NCBI GenBank assembly: GCA_000799755.1
Contig: JUHI01000003.1
Span: 62,001 to 126,000, forward strand
Origin: Martinezella tropici
GTDB lineage: Bacteria; Pseudomonadota; Alphaproteobacteria; Rhizobiales; Rhizobiaceae
Reading direction: 5' to 3'
Length of the DNA stretch: 64,000 nucleotides
Position numbers and translations under genes: made by a program. Under the pieces are notes generated by a model. The model did no database searches and was not told the origin of the DNA. It saw only the letters and a program-made list of their open reading frames with translations. Each line of letters begins with the position of its first letter. The stretch's first letter is position 1. Of this stretch, positions 45,001 through 52,907 are shown piece by piece.

Positions 45001-46176
45001 CTTGAGGTTCTGCAAGCTGTTGACGGCCGAGACGCCGGAGCTACCAAAAAGTGCACCAGATACGGCATTGTTGTTGGCCGCACCCAAGAAGCCGCCGAGC
45101 TGATCGCGCATGGTAGCCTGCATGGCGACCTGCTGGCTACGTGCCTCCGAAAGGACAAAGGCACTCCCACCGACGCTGCCGATGCTCGCCGAGACCTTCG
45201 CCAGTTCGCCATAGCTGTCTTTCAGGCGATCCAGCGTTTCGGCATTGGATTTCAGCACGTCGTCGAGCGACTTTGCCTTGCTCGTCCCGTTCATGAAGAA
45301 CTGGATAGCAGCAGCGGACAGACCGGCTAGAGCAATGGATGCGAGCGAAATCGGGCTCAGGATGCCGGCAAATGCTCCACCCAACGCCGCAGCAGTCTGC
45401 TTCAGGGTTAGCCCCTGCACAGCGCCGGCAATCTGGGTGCCCTGCTGAAGTGCAATCGCCTTCGGGCTCATTCCGCCAACAGCGGTGACCGCAATGTCTT
45501 GAAACTGGAAACCAAGGTCACGGCCGATGAAGCGCTTATTGCCTTCCGACAGCTCATTGCTGTTGGCAGCAGCCGGTCCCCGACCCTGGGTCTTGCTGGC
45601 AGCAGCATTGAGGCGCTCGAAAGCGGCTCGCTCCTTGTCGAGCTCTGCCGTCATCTGCTGGGCGGAAATGATGTTGAGACGATGCGCGCTCTGAATGTCT
45701 GCTATGGCAGCCTGATACTTCTGGGCGGCGGACTGCACAGGAGCGAATTTGGTGGCGAGACGGTCGATCTCGTCGCGGAATGCCTTCACATGGGAAGCCT
45801 GATCGCCGAAGCTGCGGGCGCTTTCGCCGCTCTTGCGGATCTTGTCGCTGAGATTGTCGACGCCCTTGCCGGCATCGTTGGCAGCATCGCCCACGCCCTT
45901 GGCTGCCCGAGCGGCGCTGGTTGCCGACCGTGCCATGGCGTCGAGCTTCGAGCTGATCGAAGTGGAAGTCTGGTTAAGCTGCTCGATACCGGCAATGATG
46001 CGCTCAAGAGCGGGCGAGATGTCGCTGAAGCTTCGGCTAGCTTTGGTGGCCGCCAGGCTGACCTTGTTCGCCGCCTGCTCTGCCTTGCCAGAGGACGCAG
46101 TGAGCCTGTCGAGATCAGAGGCCGCGCCGACAGCCTGCGAGCTATCGACGCGGAAACCTAACACGGCCTCGGTCAT
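42091..46176 (-). CDS. Tail tape measure protein with tail-lysozyme domain
   Basis: A 1361-residue protein. The first 180 residues are heptad-rich helix, followed by a hydrophobic stretch near 255-300 (GILSPISLASIALAGLSAAA) and a long central coiled coil with many Gln/Arg/Ala. Residues about 1055-1180 (QIAGVLGNMKAESSFNPNA, FGLFQHH) form a phage tail lysozyme domain with E1086 as likely catalytic acid. It sets tail length and opens the cell wall during DNA entry. Confidence 0.9.
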   Translation of the reverse strand: MTEAVLGFRVDSSQAVGAASDLDRLTASSGKAEQAANKVSLAATKASRSFSDISPALERIIAGIEQLNQTSTSISSKLDAMARSATSAARAAKGVGDAANDAGKGVDNLSDKIRKSGESARSFGDQASHVKAFRDEIDRLATKFAPVQSAAQKYQAAIADIQSAHRLNIISAQQMTAELDKERAAFERLNAAASKTQGRGPAAANSNELSEGNKRFIGRDLGFQFQDIAVTAVGGMSPKAIALQQGTQIAGAVQGLTLKQTAAALGGAFAGILSPISLASIALAGLSAAAIQFFMNGTSKAKSLDDVLKSNAETLDRLKDSYGELAKVSASIGSVGGSAFVLSEARSQQVAMQATMRDQLGGFLGAANNNAVSGALFGSSGVSAVNSLQNLKGDQKQFGSAVSDLLARVKSGQPGLEKFNEDVENLYNTLALTSKDPMALRAAADAVEGLADKAFSVGGKFKPFQDAINILKVRGVDGLSAFTDQVHRIGEEKGISKLADELISKGGDIVKLAQQAETLRRTLQAIDREDTRPGMRDRDNLPGYVARRAATLRQVTEQFDADQQQQNARTFSERLAAADRVSRAQRPTNMDEGGGVAGRAARAVEAERNRQARELRDAALSRSTAIQSAISDQQQEISLVGKSGAEQASLRKQYELTSQIRLEAIKNGVEAEGKFSEIYGKELESIKTLSAEYGRLVEARARAQLSNDLSFQRDQLGRSPEQRRIADQLRGAGLPVDLLSKQAAEIAKTNAAMADQRMGYAREGFNAQVAGINARTPAEKIAAARAAAEAQHNDGETDPERAQRINDAEAIARAQVNRQQADADRERSMNLRRLLEQQQEDIDLIGKTGAAATAAREQIQLLAQLRQQAAQQGITSESEFQKVFAKQIEQIKVATAEYEKLVAQRNQVQFNFDMNRNMSDALLSSRDRQIVQTQRQYGLSENPNDANGQRIGKQLDWQDAKDQAKQFGNAFSNELISGSHNIGKAFLKGFQTSLENEASKLWEKFFDGIGNIFADWITGSKGQAGSVGSAATSVGAKLLGGTSGAGQAAASATALTGVDAQAWNFFAGKGLAPHQIAGVLGNMKAESSFNPNAIGDAGKAFGLFQHHAARGGGSGLLSSGTNGQLEHAWSELQGPENKAFQALMKSTDVRGATAAFAGFERPRGFSWGNPEGADNFSGRLTAANDALSKFGSTTTDATQGLGSLGNGLGQLGSSLSSGAAGAASGGGGLFGWLGNLFKPAASASSGFNIGSNAVPFKGFATGTNYSPGGPAIVGENGPELLNLPQGSQVTSNHKLMSALAANSNQPQQNQALTVNVEGASGDEHIRSLVQQGVGAALSEYNTQQRRGGFGVLQARYGNQKG

Positions 46177-46178
46177 AC

Positions 46179-46457
46179 TTACTTCCTCTTGCCCTTTGGT
46201 GGAAACAGCGCGTCGAACAGAGCAGGCGTTAGCGGGCGCTCGGAGACGACCGGCTTGTCCTCTGTTTCGGCGGCTGTCTTTTCGTAGAGGAGCTGTAGCC
46301 GCTGCCCATCCATCGAGATCAGCGCATCAAGGTGCCAAGCCAGCAGCGATATTCGCCGTAGCCTCGTCCATGCGTCGATGTCGGAATAGGAGAGCGGGTT
46401 AAGCCCGTACCCGTTGGAAGCGCGGGCTCTGTCCAGTTCCCTGAACCAAGCCCACAC
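46179..46457 (-). CDS. Tail assembly chaperone, T-like part (frameshift extension)
   Basis: The 92 residues from MWAWFRELDRARASNG are best read as the C-terminal part of a longer product. Read without a start codon, the open frame extends upstream to about 46545 and joins the preceding gene by a -1 shift, giving a G-T type fusion of about 261 residues. The possible independent start at 46457 has no good ribosome site. It sits directly before the tape measure gene, as expected for lambda gpGT-like chaperones. Confidence 0.65.
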   Translation of the reverse strand: MWAWFRELDRARASNGYGLNPLSYSDIDAWTRLRRISLLAWHLDALISMDGQRLQLLYEKTAAETEDKPVVSERPLTPALFDALFPPKGKRK

Positions 46458-46531
46458 ATGCGCCCCGGCTGCCGGGACGCGAACCTTCTTGCCTTGATGC
46501 TGATCGCGGATGCAGCGGCAGAGCCGAGCGA

Positions 46532-46963
46532 TCAGCCGGGCATAAAAGAACTGCGGCGCGAGGCCTTGACCTCGAGCTGATCGCGGACGAAGCGATACTT
46601 CGTCAGCAGCAGTTTGACATTCGCTTCGCTGAAAGCGAGAGGAACGCCATCAACGATCGGATCCTTTGGTCCCCAGGAAACCGAAGCCTTCGACAGGATG
46701 GCCGTGAGACGCTTGTCGCTTGCGTCGGCAGGCTCCTCGCCAAGATCATCGCGCTTAGCAGCTTCGGCAGCCGTTTCGGCTCCCACCTGTGCAATTGCCT
46801 TCTGCATCCGCTCGCTGTCGGGACCGCAAATGACAATCTGCAAACCGATTGGCTTGTTGTTCGGAGACAGGATGTCGACGGCGATGCCATCCTCCTGAGC
46901 CTTCAGGAATGCATCGAAGACGCCGAAGTCGGCGCCTTGCACTTCTTTTACCTTCTCAGCCAT
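46532..46963 (-). CDS. Tail assembly chaperone, G-like
   Basis: A 143-residue protein between the major tail protein and tape measure genes, the usual place of gpG. It begins MAEKVKEVQGADFGVFDAFL. The sequence PSEANVKLLL-like end (FSEANVKLLLTKYRFVRDQL) is typical of phage tail chaperones that contact the tape measure. The last codons are AGT TCT TTT ATG CCC, holding a TTTT slip site that allows a -1 shift into the next frame. Confidence 0.75.
   Translation of the reverse strand: MAEKVKEVQGADFGVFDAFLKAQEDGIAVDILSPNNKPIGLQIVICGPDSERMQKAIAQVGAETAAEAAKRDDLGEEPADASDKRLTAILSKASVSWGPKDPIVDGVPLAFSEANVKLLLTKYRFVRDQLEVKASRRSSFMPG
46541..46550 (-). other. Candidate programmed -1 frameshift site
   Basis: On the minus strand TTCTTTTATG lies ten bases before the stop of the G-like gene. 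Phe-tRNA on TTT can slip back one base on the TTTT run (AAAA at 46544-46547 on the plus strand). The -1 frame then stays open through 46179 and connects directly to the T-like sequence. Counting from 46963 to 46179 gives 785 bases, one short of a multiple of three, as a -1 shift requires. Confidence 0.6.
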
Positions 46964-46974
46964 GAATGCTCCTG

Positions 46975-47466
46975 TTATGGGCCAGCCGTCGGAGCGACGG
47001 TGACGACGTTGGAATTGACCTCGATGTTGCCCTGCAGAAGGCGCGCTGTGTTCGCTCCGCCGCCCTGCTCGTTGGCAGACATCACGATCCCGTAGAAATA
47101 TTTCGTGGTGCCGGTCGGAGCGGTACCGGTGGGCGGCGCGTCATCATGAACGATCTTGAACGGGTAATTGTGCTCGGTCGCTTCGGCAGCGATGAGAGCG
47201 ATCTGGCCCGCGTCAGTCGGCAGAATGATGAAGTTGTTCTGCATCGAACCTGCGTTGCGCGTGCCCTTGGCCTTCAGATCGCGCTTCGCGGAGATGACCG
47301 CTTCCGTGATCAATGTCGCAGTGTCGCCGACGGCGCCCATGTTCTGCCAGCCCTTGATTTCGGTCCAAGTGACAGAGGTGAAGTCGGAGGCCTCGACATC
47401 GTCGTCCGGAACTACACCGGCCGGGCCGATATAGATCTTCGCACCTGCAACGGGATAAAGTTGCAT
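46975..47466 (-). CDS. Major tail tube protein
   Basis: A 163-residue protein. KIYIGPAGVVPDDDVEASDF, WTEIKGWQNMGAVGD and TRNAGSMQNNFIILP fit the beta-sandwich tail tube proteins of siphophages. The position between tail terminator and chaperone genes supports the call. It forms the hexameric tube through which DNA passes. Confidence 0.75.
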   Translation of the reverse strand: MQLYPVAGAKIYIGPAGVVPDDDVEASDFTSVTWTEIKGWQNMGAVGDTATLITEAVISAKRDLKAKGTRNAGSMQNNFIILPTDAGQIALIAAEATEHNYPFKIVHDDAPPTGTAPTGTTKYFYGIVMSANEQGGGANTARLLQGNIEVNSNVVTVAPTAGP

Positions 47467-47527
47467 GAGAGTTTCCTTTCATGTGTCTGATTGCGCTTGC
47501 CGAAGGCGCGGAGGGACGGCAGGCCAA

Positions 47528-47971
47528 TCAGGCCGGAACTTGAGGCTGGCAATTCCAGCGGATCGTCACAGGGACTGTGACATGAGTATCGCCCGTCACG
47601 ACGACGCCAACCTCTGGGGCCTCATCGATGCGGACTTGCGTGTCGGCGCGCAGTAGTTTCGTACCGCGTCTGAAGAAAGCGGCGATGCTGCCCGCCAGGT
47701 CAATGCCGTCAACGAGAGCAGCGCCCTTCGGCCACATCACATTGCAGCGCATGAAGCCTTGGCGGATCGGGTCCATGACAAGCGACAGATCCGTCTCAAT
47801 CGACCGATTGAAATGCACCTCGACACTGATGAACTTTGTGGTAGCCGTCGGCGTGAAAGGCGCGTTCGGAAGCGCGACGTTCGCAGACTGCGTCATACCG
47901 GTGGGCAATGGCAGCGCCTGCACTTTTGTGAGCAACGCCTGATAGATTTTCTTTTCAACGCTATCAGCCAT
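47528..47971 (-). CDS. Tail terminator-like protein
   Basis: A 147-residue protein (MADSVEKKIYQALLTKVQAL). The beta-rich core with KFISVEVHFNRSIETDL fits the DUF4128/tail-terminator group that caps the tube and joins it to the head. Located between the gp10-like connector and tail tube genes, as expected. Confidence 0.65.
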   Translation of the reverse strand: MADSVEKKIYQALLTKVQALPLPTGMTQSANVALPNAPFTPTATTKFISVEVHFNRSIETDLSLVMDPIRQGFMRCNVMWPKGAALVDGIDLAGSIAAFFRRGTKLLRADTQVRIDEAPEVGVVVTGDTHVTVPVTIRWNCQPQVPA

Positions 47972-47987
47972 CTGCTACCTCTGGCCC

Positions 47988-48191
47988 ATGGCCGAAAACC
48001 GCCCGCTGTCCGACGAAGAGGTCTATGACCTTCTGCATCAGTCGCTTGCCCTTCTTCTGAACAGGACAGTTCGGACGAAGCACGCTCAAGACGTGCTCTC
48101 CATGGCCATCCGCGACTTGTCGATTATCCAGACCGCGTTCTTGTCGCTTTCAGAGGGCGTCAAGCTTTCTCGAAACGACCCTGAACAGTAG
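47988..48191 (+). CDS. Small plus-strand prophage gene, 67 residues
   Basis: MAENRPLSDEEVYDLLHQSL and the rest form a compact helical protein. It fills an otherwise empty 188-base gap between minus-strand tail genes and overlaps the end of the gp10-like gene by 32 bases. The ribosome site is weak. It may be a moron or an antisense-oriented regulator. Existence is moderately supported. Confidence 0.45.
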   Translation: MAENRPLSDEEVYDLLHQSLALLLNRTVRTKHAQDVLSMAIRDLSIIQTAFLSLSEGVKLSRNDPEQ

Positions 48192-48624
48192 TTTCGGCTT
48201 CGGCGACGATCTGAGGCCAACGCTGAGCGACTGCGTCTACAAAGCCGAACCCGGCCTGATTGTAGGCTCGCCCGAGGCTATCCTCTCCAACGAAGCCATA
48301 GTTCATGCGGGCCGCGTAAGCCGCCTGGAAGCCTAGATAGACCGTTCCGCCAAGCTCGGCGCCGGCAATGACCAGTTCCACCGGGTTGTCGGTGAACTCC
48401 TGCTTTCCTTCGATGATCGTTGGCATGGAAGCCGTCGAAGCCATCAGCGAGCGTCGCAGGTTGCCTGTCTTGATCGGCATCCGACCGCCCTCGGCGACTG
48501 GCGTCCGGACCTCATTGGCGACCGTCTGGGCTGCTGTCTGAAAGACCGCTTCTGCCCGTTCCATCTCCGCCGCTGCCCAAGCACCGACTTGCGCGCTGAA
48601 GGATTGGCCTTCGTTCGCCATCAT
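48160..48624 (-). CDS. Head-tail connector/tail completion protein (HK97 gp10-like)
   Basis: A 154-residue protein. RMPIKTGNLRRSLMAS and the following VYLGFQAAYAARMNYGFVG are the typical gp10-like signature. It joins the tail to the head neck. ATG 48624 overlaps the stop of the upstream gene by four bases. Confidence 0.75.
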   Translation of the reverse strand: MMANEGQSFSAQVGAWAAAEMERAEAVFQTAAQTVANEVRTPVAEGGRMPIKTGNLRRSLMASTASMPTIIEGKQEFTDNPVELVIAGAELGGTVYLGFQAAYAARMNYGFVGEDSLGRAYNQAGFGFVDAVAQRWPQIVAEAETTVQGRFEKA

Positions 48625-49673
48625 CGACCTCGCGACCGGGCATACGCCTCGGCGAAGTTGAAATTGTATTCGCAGTCACACTCGCAGTTCACGATCTCGG
48701 ACGCCGGTGCTCCCAGCGACGTATCCCCCGGATAGCGCAACATGGCGCCGGAGACGGAATGGAACGGCATATCCAGTCCCGTCACCTCTTGGGCGTTCAG
48801 GATCTGGTGGGTATGTCGAGACGTCCGTTTACCAGAATTCCGCCACCGACGGGTGATCAGGCTTTCGTCTCGGTTGGCCTTTGATGCTGCCTGCCTATAG
48901 CTCTCGTGCCGCGCCGACATGACGGATGTCAGCGTCTCGGTCCGGGCGATGGTGTTGCCACGCAGGCGAAGATTGTTATCCCTGAGGCGCATCAGCACCT
49001 TATCGAGCGTCGCCTTGTCCAGTGGCTTTTCCGCAGCCATTGCCTTGTTCACCGCGCCGTCGAGCCGCTTGTCTCGCGTCTGAAGAGCCAGATACTTCGC
49101 CATCAAGGTCGGATCGCCCGAGGCAAGATTGATCCGCGCCCGCTCGATAAGCTCCGCCTGTGGGGCATTGAGCCCGATCACGCCGCCTTCCCGCTTGCCG
49201 GTGACAGCGTTCTTCCGGCCAACCAAGTCGAGAGCGATCGTGTTCGGCCCCTGCCCGCGCGAGTAGCCTTCAACGATGGTCTGACGGGCCGCCGCGATCG
49301 TGCTTTCCGAGACGTTGGTGATCAGGGTCGCGGACAGGTCGCGGATGTGCGCCTCTGCACCTTGATTGCGGACGTCCCAGCGGAACACGACACGGCCGCC
49401 ATTCGGATCGAATAGACGCGGCATATTCTCGGTAACGAGCGAGCCGCCGGCATTGTAGGCGTTGCGCAGCGCCTCAGAGAGCGGCTGAAATGCTTCCGGG
49501 TCGATATGCAGGGCAGCCAGCGCTCCGTTGATGTCGCGGCGTTCCAGGCGCTCGACTACCTCTTTCAGGACGATCTCATCCTTCAGATTGTCGACTGCAG
49601 CGTGGAAGGCCTTCTCCATGTCGGGGGACAGCTTTTCGATGAGGTCGTCGAGCTGCTGGCGAAGAGTGGGCAT
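48621..49673 (-). CDS. Head morphogenesis protein (SPP1 gp7 / Mu F-like)
   Basis: A 350-residue minor head protein. The C-terminal 130 residues carry the conserved pattern ARTETLTSVMSARHESYRQA, RRWRNSGKRTSRHTHQILNA and, at the end, EIVNCECDCEYNF, as in SPP1 gp7 and Mu gpF. It is normally encoded right after the portal; here it lies downstream of the connector genes. It follows a terminator and a 300-base gap, and has GAGG before the ATG. Confidence 0.82.
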   Translation of the reverse strand: MPTLRQQLDDLIEKLSPDMEKAFHAAVDNLKDEIVLKEVVERLERRDINGALAALHIDPEAFQPLSEALRNAYNAGGSLVTENMPRLFDPNGGRVVFRWDVRNQGAEAHIRDLSATLITNVSESTIAAARQTIVEGYSRGQGPNTIALDLVGRKNAVTGKREGGVIGLNAPQAELIERARINLASGDPTLMAKYLALQTRDKRLDGAVNKAMAAEKPLDKATLDKVLMRLRDNNLRLRGNTIARTETLTSVMSARHESYRQAASKANRDESLITRRWRNSGKRTSRHTHQILNAQEVTGLDMPFHSVSGAMLRYPGDTSLGAPASEIVNCECDCEYNFNFAEAYARSRGR

Positions 49674-49690
49674 TCCCTACCTCAATGAAA

Positions 49691-49712
49691 AAGGCTCTCC
49701 GAAGAGAGCCTT
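49691..49712 (-). terminator. UUCG-loop terminator inside the structural operon
   Basis: On the minus strand AAGGCTCTC, loop TTCG, GAGAGCCTT and TTTC form a textbook rho-independent terminator. It ends 18 bases before the start codon of the head morphogenesis gene. The structural operon must read through it, or be re-initiated behind it. Confidence 0.8.
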
Positions 49713-50015
49713 ATGAAATCGTGGCCGGTCGTCGCGGTATCTTGGTAGTTGGCTCCCAGTGCGGGCTTACCGGCCTGGCCGCCCTATGGTATTCCACCGC
49801 GCTTAGTCTACTGCTAAAATCATGGCCGTTAGCCGCTCATGGTTAGTGGGCGACCTTCATCGAGAGCCACGGCGAAAGACGTTGTCATCAAGGCAACTAG
49901 CGGAACCAACCGCCGCCCACGTTGATCGATCTCGATATATGACAGGCCCATCGAACGGGCGTTGATCACCCACACCGCTGATCAGCCTGAAAACCTAAGC
50001 ATACATATTGACGCT
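49713..50015 (-). other. 300-base gap in the structural operon, possible structured RNA
   Basis: No strong gene is seen. A minus-strand frame of 40 codons (MGLSYIEIDQRGRRLVPLVA) ends near 49840 and has no ribosome site. Nearer the terminator, GGCCGGT (about 49768-49774) and ACCGGCC (about 49724-49730) pair across about 40 bases, and a GGCCAYGATTT direct repeat occurs twice. The region may encode a small RNA ending at the UUCG terminator. Confidence 0.4.
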
Positions 50016-50381
50016 TTAGGCGACAATCCTTCCCTGCACGATGAATACGACATTCGTCACGCCGTCGTAGTTGTTAGGATCGGCATTGATGACGCGATAA
50101 TCCACGCCGCCGGCCGATACGATGTCACCGACCTGCGGCACGACGGCGAGCCCGACCGACGATACGTAGACCTGCCGGTCATTGGCGAGGATCGTCGTAC
50201 CGTCGACGTAGCGCTGGTCGTACGACATCGGCACGAGCTTGGCCGGATATGAGATCGTCGACCCTTCGCCGCCTTCGATCGGATCGGGAGGTGAAATGCG
50301 CTTAATGGCGCCGGTCTGCCCGTATTTCTCGATCAGGCGCTTTGCGGTGGCCTGCAGGCGTGTGTAGAGAGCGTTTGCCAT
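50016..50381 (-). CDS. Head-closure/neck-type protein
   Basis: A 121-residue protein (MANALYTRLQATAKRLIEKY). The N-terminal helix followed by a beta barrel (PQVGDIVSAGGVDYRVINAD) fits phage head-closure proteins. Located between the adaptor and the head morphogenesis gene; its start overlaps the stop of the upstream gene by one base. Confidence 0.65.
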   Translation of the reverse strand: MANALYTRLQATAKRLIEKYGQTGAIKRISPPDPIEGGEGSTISYPAKLVPMSYDQRYVDGTTILANDRQVYVSSVGLAVVPQVGDIVSAGGVDYRVINADPNNYDGVTNVVFIVQGRIVA

Positions 50382-50878
50382 CAGACAGCCAAGATCCCCG
50401 GCAACACCGGCCGCAGAAAGAGAAAGAGCAGCCCCTCGATGATCGAGACGACAGGCGTAGCCAAGGCGATCAGTTCGTCTCGTGTCGCGCCTGTCGGGCT
50501 GTCTTGATACTCAACTTCGAGATGGCCGATCCGCTCGCGCTTCACGTCCTCTGAAAGCGTGATGACCGGCAATAGGCTGCCGGGATTCGTCAGTTCGAGG
50601 AATGCAGCTTCATAGCTCGCATTGACGATGGGCGCGGGAATGACATCCCCTGGGATCGGCTCACCATAGTAGGTGCAAGCCCCGGAGCGCGGCCATGCCC
50701 GATCCTGCATATAGCCGCCGCTTCGCGAGCCGCTGAACCGCATTTCGTACCGATCGATCACGATAGAGCCGCGCTGACGCGCAGCGGCGATATCGGCATC
50801 GCTCGTTTCATCGGGGATGACATAGCCGGCGGCGGCGGCATAGTCGCGGAATCCTTGATTGTCGCCGTATCCAGCCAT
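50381..50878 (-). CDS. Head-tail adaptor position, DnaT-like domain protein
   Basis: A 165-residue protein. MAGYGDNQGFRDYAAAAGYV and RYEMRFSGSRSGGYMQDRAW, then REELIA-like helix (TRDELIALATPVVSIIEGLL), match the phage family labelled DnaT-like ssDNA-binding protein. Its place after the capsid gene rather suggests a head-tail adaptor, like HK97 gp6. The name is therefore uncertain. Confidence 0.65.
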   Translation of the reverse strand: MAGYGDNQGFRDYAAAAGYVIPDETSDADIAAARQRGSIVIDRYEMRFSGSRSGGYMQDRAWPRSGACTYYGEPIPGDVIPAPIVNASYEAAFLELTNPGSLLPVITLSEDVKRERIGHLEVEYQDSPTGATRDELIALATPVVSIIEGLLFLFLRPVLPGILAV

Positions 50879-50927
50879 GTCTATCTCCGATGAATTGAAG
50901 CCCGGCGGTTTCCCGCCGGGTTATTGA

Positions 50928-51401
50928 TTATGCGCCCTGCTTGGCCTTGAGAGCGGCGATGATCTCGTCTTTGGTGCCGGGAGTGGCATCGCCCAGGATC
51001 TTCTTGGCCTCCGCCTCGAAGGTCTTGAAGTGCGTGCCGTCCTCGGCAAGGACCAGAACCTCGTCGATCGTCTTGGGCTGCTGGGCGCCGGTGCCTTCGA
51101 GCTCGGCTATGCGCTGGCGCAGAGCCTTGTTCTCCTGCCCAAGCTTCTCGAAGGATTCCCGCAAGCCGTTGAACTCGGCCGCCGGAATATAGACGCCTTC
51201 CTTGCCATCGGCCGAAACCGAAAGAGTTGGAGCGGGATCTTCGACCGGATCGCCTTCGAGTTCGATGAACGGAAGACGCTCGGCGCGCAGCGCGTGGCTC
51301 AACGTCAAGACCAGATCGCGGCTATCGCCCGGGTGGATATAGGCGACGCCGTGCAGGGTGTGGATGCCCTGCACGGCTTTGCTATTGTTCGTGACCTTCA
51401 T
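50928..51401 (-). CDS. Hypothetical structural protein with coiled coil
   Basis: A 157-residue protein. The first 60 residues form a small beta domain (VQGIHTLHGVAYIHPGDSRD). A coiled coil (ESFEKLGQENKALRQRIAEL) and a C-terminal KAKKILGDATPGTKDEIIAA-like helix pair follow. Located between capsid and adaptor genes, it may be a head decoration or connector protein. Confidence 0.65.
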   Translation of the reverse strand: MKVTNNSKAVQGIHTLHGVAYIHPGDSRDLVLTLSHALRAERLPFIELEGDPVEDPAPTLSVSADGKEGVYIPAAEFNGLRESFEKLGQENKALRQRIAELEGTGAQQPKTIDEVLVLAEDGTHFKTFEAEAKKILGDATPGTKDEIIAALKAKQGA

Positions 51402-51413
51402 GGGACGGTCTCC

Positions 51414-52382
51414 TTACGGTGCGGTGATTTCGTCGCCGTAGGCCATCGCGCCGGGGAGACGAACTTCGGTGCCGCCGGTACGGGCGATGATGCCGGTTTC
51501 AAAGCCCATGATGGACTTCTGACGCGGCTGCAGCACCCGGCGCGGCATCGGAAGGTGGAAGCGCAGGACTTCCGGATCCTTGCGGTAGACCACCATACGA
51601 CCGCCACCGTCCTGGGAGGCGTTCGCCAACTCGCGCAGCGGCTGAATGTCGAGCGGCTGGCCCGTTTCAGCCGTGTAGACGTTATTGCGACGAAGGAACT
51701 CGAGGACGGTGATAAAGCCGTCGCCGTTGCCGATGCGGCGGGTAGCAGCATCGCGGAAGGCATCCGGCGGCAGGCGAAGGGTATCGACCCATTCGATTTC
51801 GAGCGTGTTCTTGCGGACGCTGGAAATCAGATCGTTGACGTCCCGAAGCATCTGATCGGGCGTCTTGTTCTTCCAGAAGGTAGAAGAGCCGGTACCGTCG
51901 GCAGCAACATCCACGCGGGAGACCTGCGGGCTGTTGGTGAACCCGGTCCAGTTCTTTTCCGACGAGCCCACCATAGCGATGGAGTTGAGCAGACGCTCGA
52001 CCTTGTCGGCAGCCGAGAGGGCCTTCGTACCGTTCAGGTCGATGTTGTACAGGGCGGCCTGTTGGACCTCCTCGATGTTCCACTCCCAACCGGAGCCGAT
52101 CATCGCGAAGTCATGGCTCGCCATATCCTTCGTTGCCTGGTTGAAGGGCATGTCGGTGCCGGAGCCGGAGAGGAACTTGGCCTCGCCTGCGGTATCGACG
52201 GTGAAGAACGTCGTCCCGATCGCCCATTCATTGCCTTCCGTCACTACGGGCACATGCAGGCCATAGTTGAAGGTCGGATAACGCCGCTGGTAGATGCGGG
52301 TTTCGATGTTGCGCCCTTGCGCGATCACGAAGGGCATTGCGGCCTGTGCATCTGCAAAGGCCTGACGAACGATAGTGTTCAT
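51414..52382 (-). CDS. Major capsid protein (DUF2184 type)
   Basis: A 322-residue protein with HK97-like capsid features. QRRYPTFNYGLHVPVVTEGN and WEWNIEEVQQAALYNIDLNG fit the DUF2184/encapsulin-like capsid family. RVDVAADGTGSSTFW and FITVLEFLRRNNVY are in the A- and P-domain areas. The position after protease/scaffold and decoration genes is canonical. Confidence 0.82.
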   Translation of the reverse strand: MNTIVRQAFADAQAAMPFVIAQGRNIETRIYQRRYPTFNYGLHVPVVTEGNEWAIGTTFFTVDTAGEAKFLSGSGTDMPFNQATKDMASHDFAMIGSGWEWNIEEVQQAALYNIDLNGTKALSAADKVERLLNSIAMVGSSEKNWTGFTNSPQVSRVDVAADGTGSSTFWKNKTPDQMLRDVNDLISSVRKNTLEIEWVDTLRLPPDAFRDAATRRIGNGDGFITVLEFLRRNNVYTAETGQPLDIQPLRELANASQDGGGRMVVYRKDPEVLRFHLPMPRRVLQPRQKSIMGFETGIIARTGGTEVRLPGAMAYGDEITAP

Positions 52383-52406
52383 GGTCTGGTGTCCTTTCGT
52401 GTTCGC

Positions 52407-52895
52407 TTACGCGGCCGGAGTGACGGGGCGCAGACGCAGGGAGATTTCGACGATGTCGCCGTTGGCTCCCGTTGTCTCGAAGAACGTCCCTGGCAGAGGG
52501 CCGATGATGTTGGTACCGGCTGCGCCGACGTATCGGCCCGTGACGGTGTTGTAGTAGACGTCGCCACCATCAGCGACAGCGCCGCCGGCCGTGACGTACA
52601 TCGTGCCCATCGTCATGAAGGCGCCGGTGAAGTTCTGCGGATAGCCGTCGACCAGCGTCGAGCCGGGAGCGACAGGAGGAACGGCGGGGTTCAGCACGGC
52701 GATACCGAGGAACTTGCCAGCAGACATGGCAACGACGCCATGATCGCCGGCGCCACGCTGAACGGGAACGCCGAACTTGATACCGGCCACATCTTCGACG
52801 GTGCGGCTGATCTTGTTGCACTTCTCCTCAGAGGAGATCTGACCGTGCAGGCCCTTGGCAGGCGCTACGGTGTAGGAAGTCTGATAGGTCGACAT
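52407..52895 (-). CDS. Capsid decoration / structural cement protein
   Basis: A 162-residue beta-rich protein (MSTYQTSYTVAPAKGLHGQI). The RGAGDHGVVAMSAGKFLGIA block and the final EISLRLRPV match small cement proteins of the DUF2190/Gp24-like kind that stabilise capsids from outside. Located between protease and capsid genes. Confidence 0.68.
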   Translation of the reverse strand: MSTYQTSYTVAPAKGLHGQISSEEKCNKISRTVEDVAGIKFGVPVQRGAGDHGVVAMSAGKFLGIAVLNPAVPPVAPGSTLVDGYPQNFTGAFMTMGTMYVTAGGAVADGGDVYYNTVTGRYVGAAGTNIIGPLPGTFFETTGANGDIVEISLRLRPVTPAA

Positions 52896-52907
52896 TGCAG
52901 CGTCTCC

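Noticed and set aside
49713..50015. tRNA or tmRNA in the structural gap
   Set aside because: A T-loop-like GTTCGAT is seen, but no cloverleaf with acceptor stem or tmRNA core could be built.
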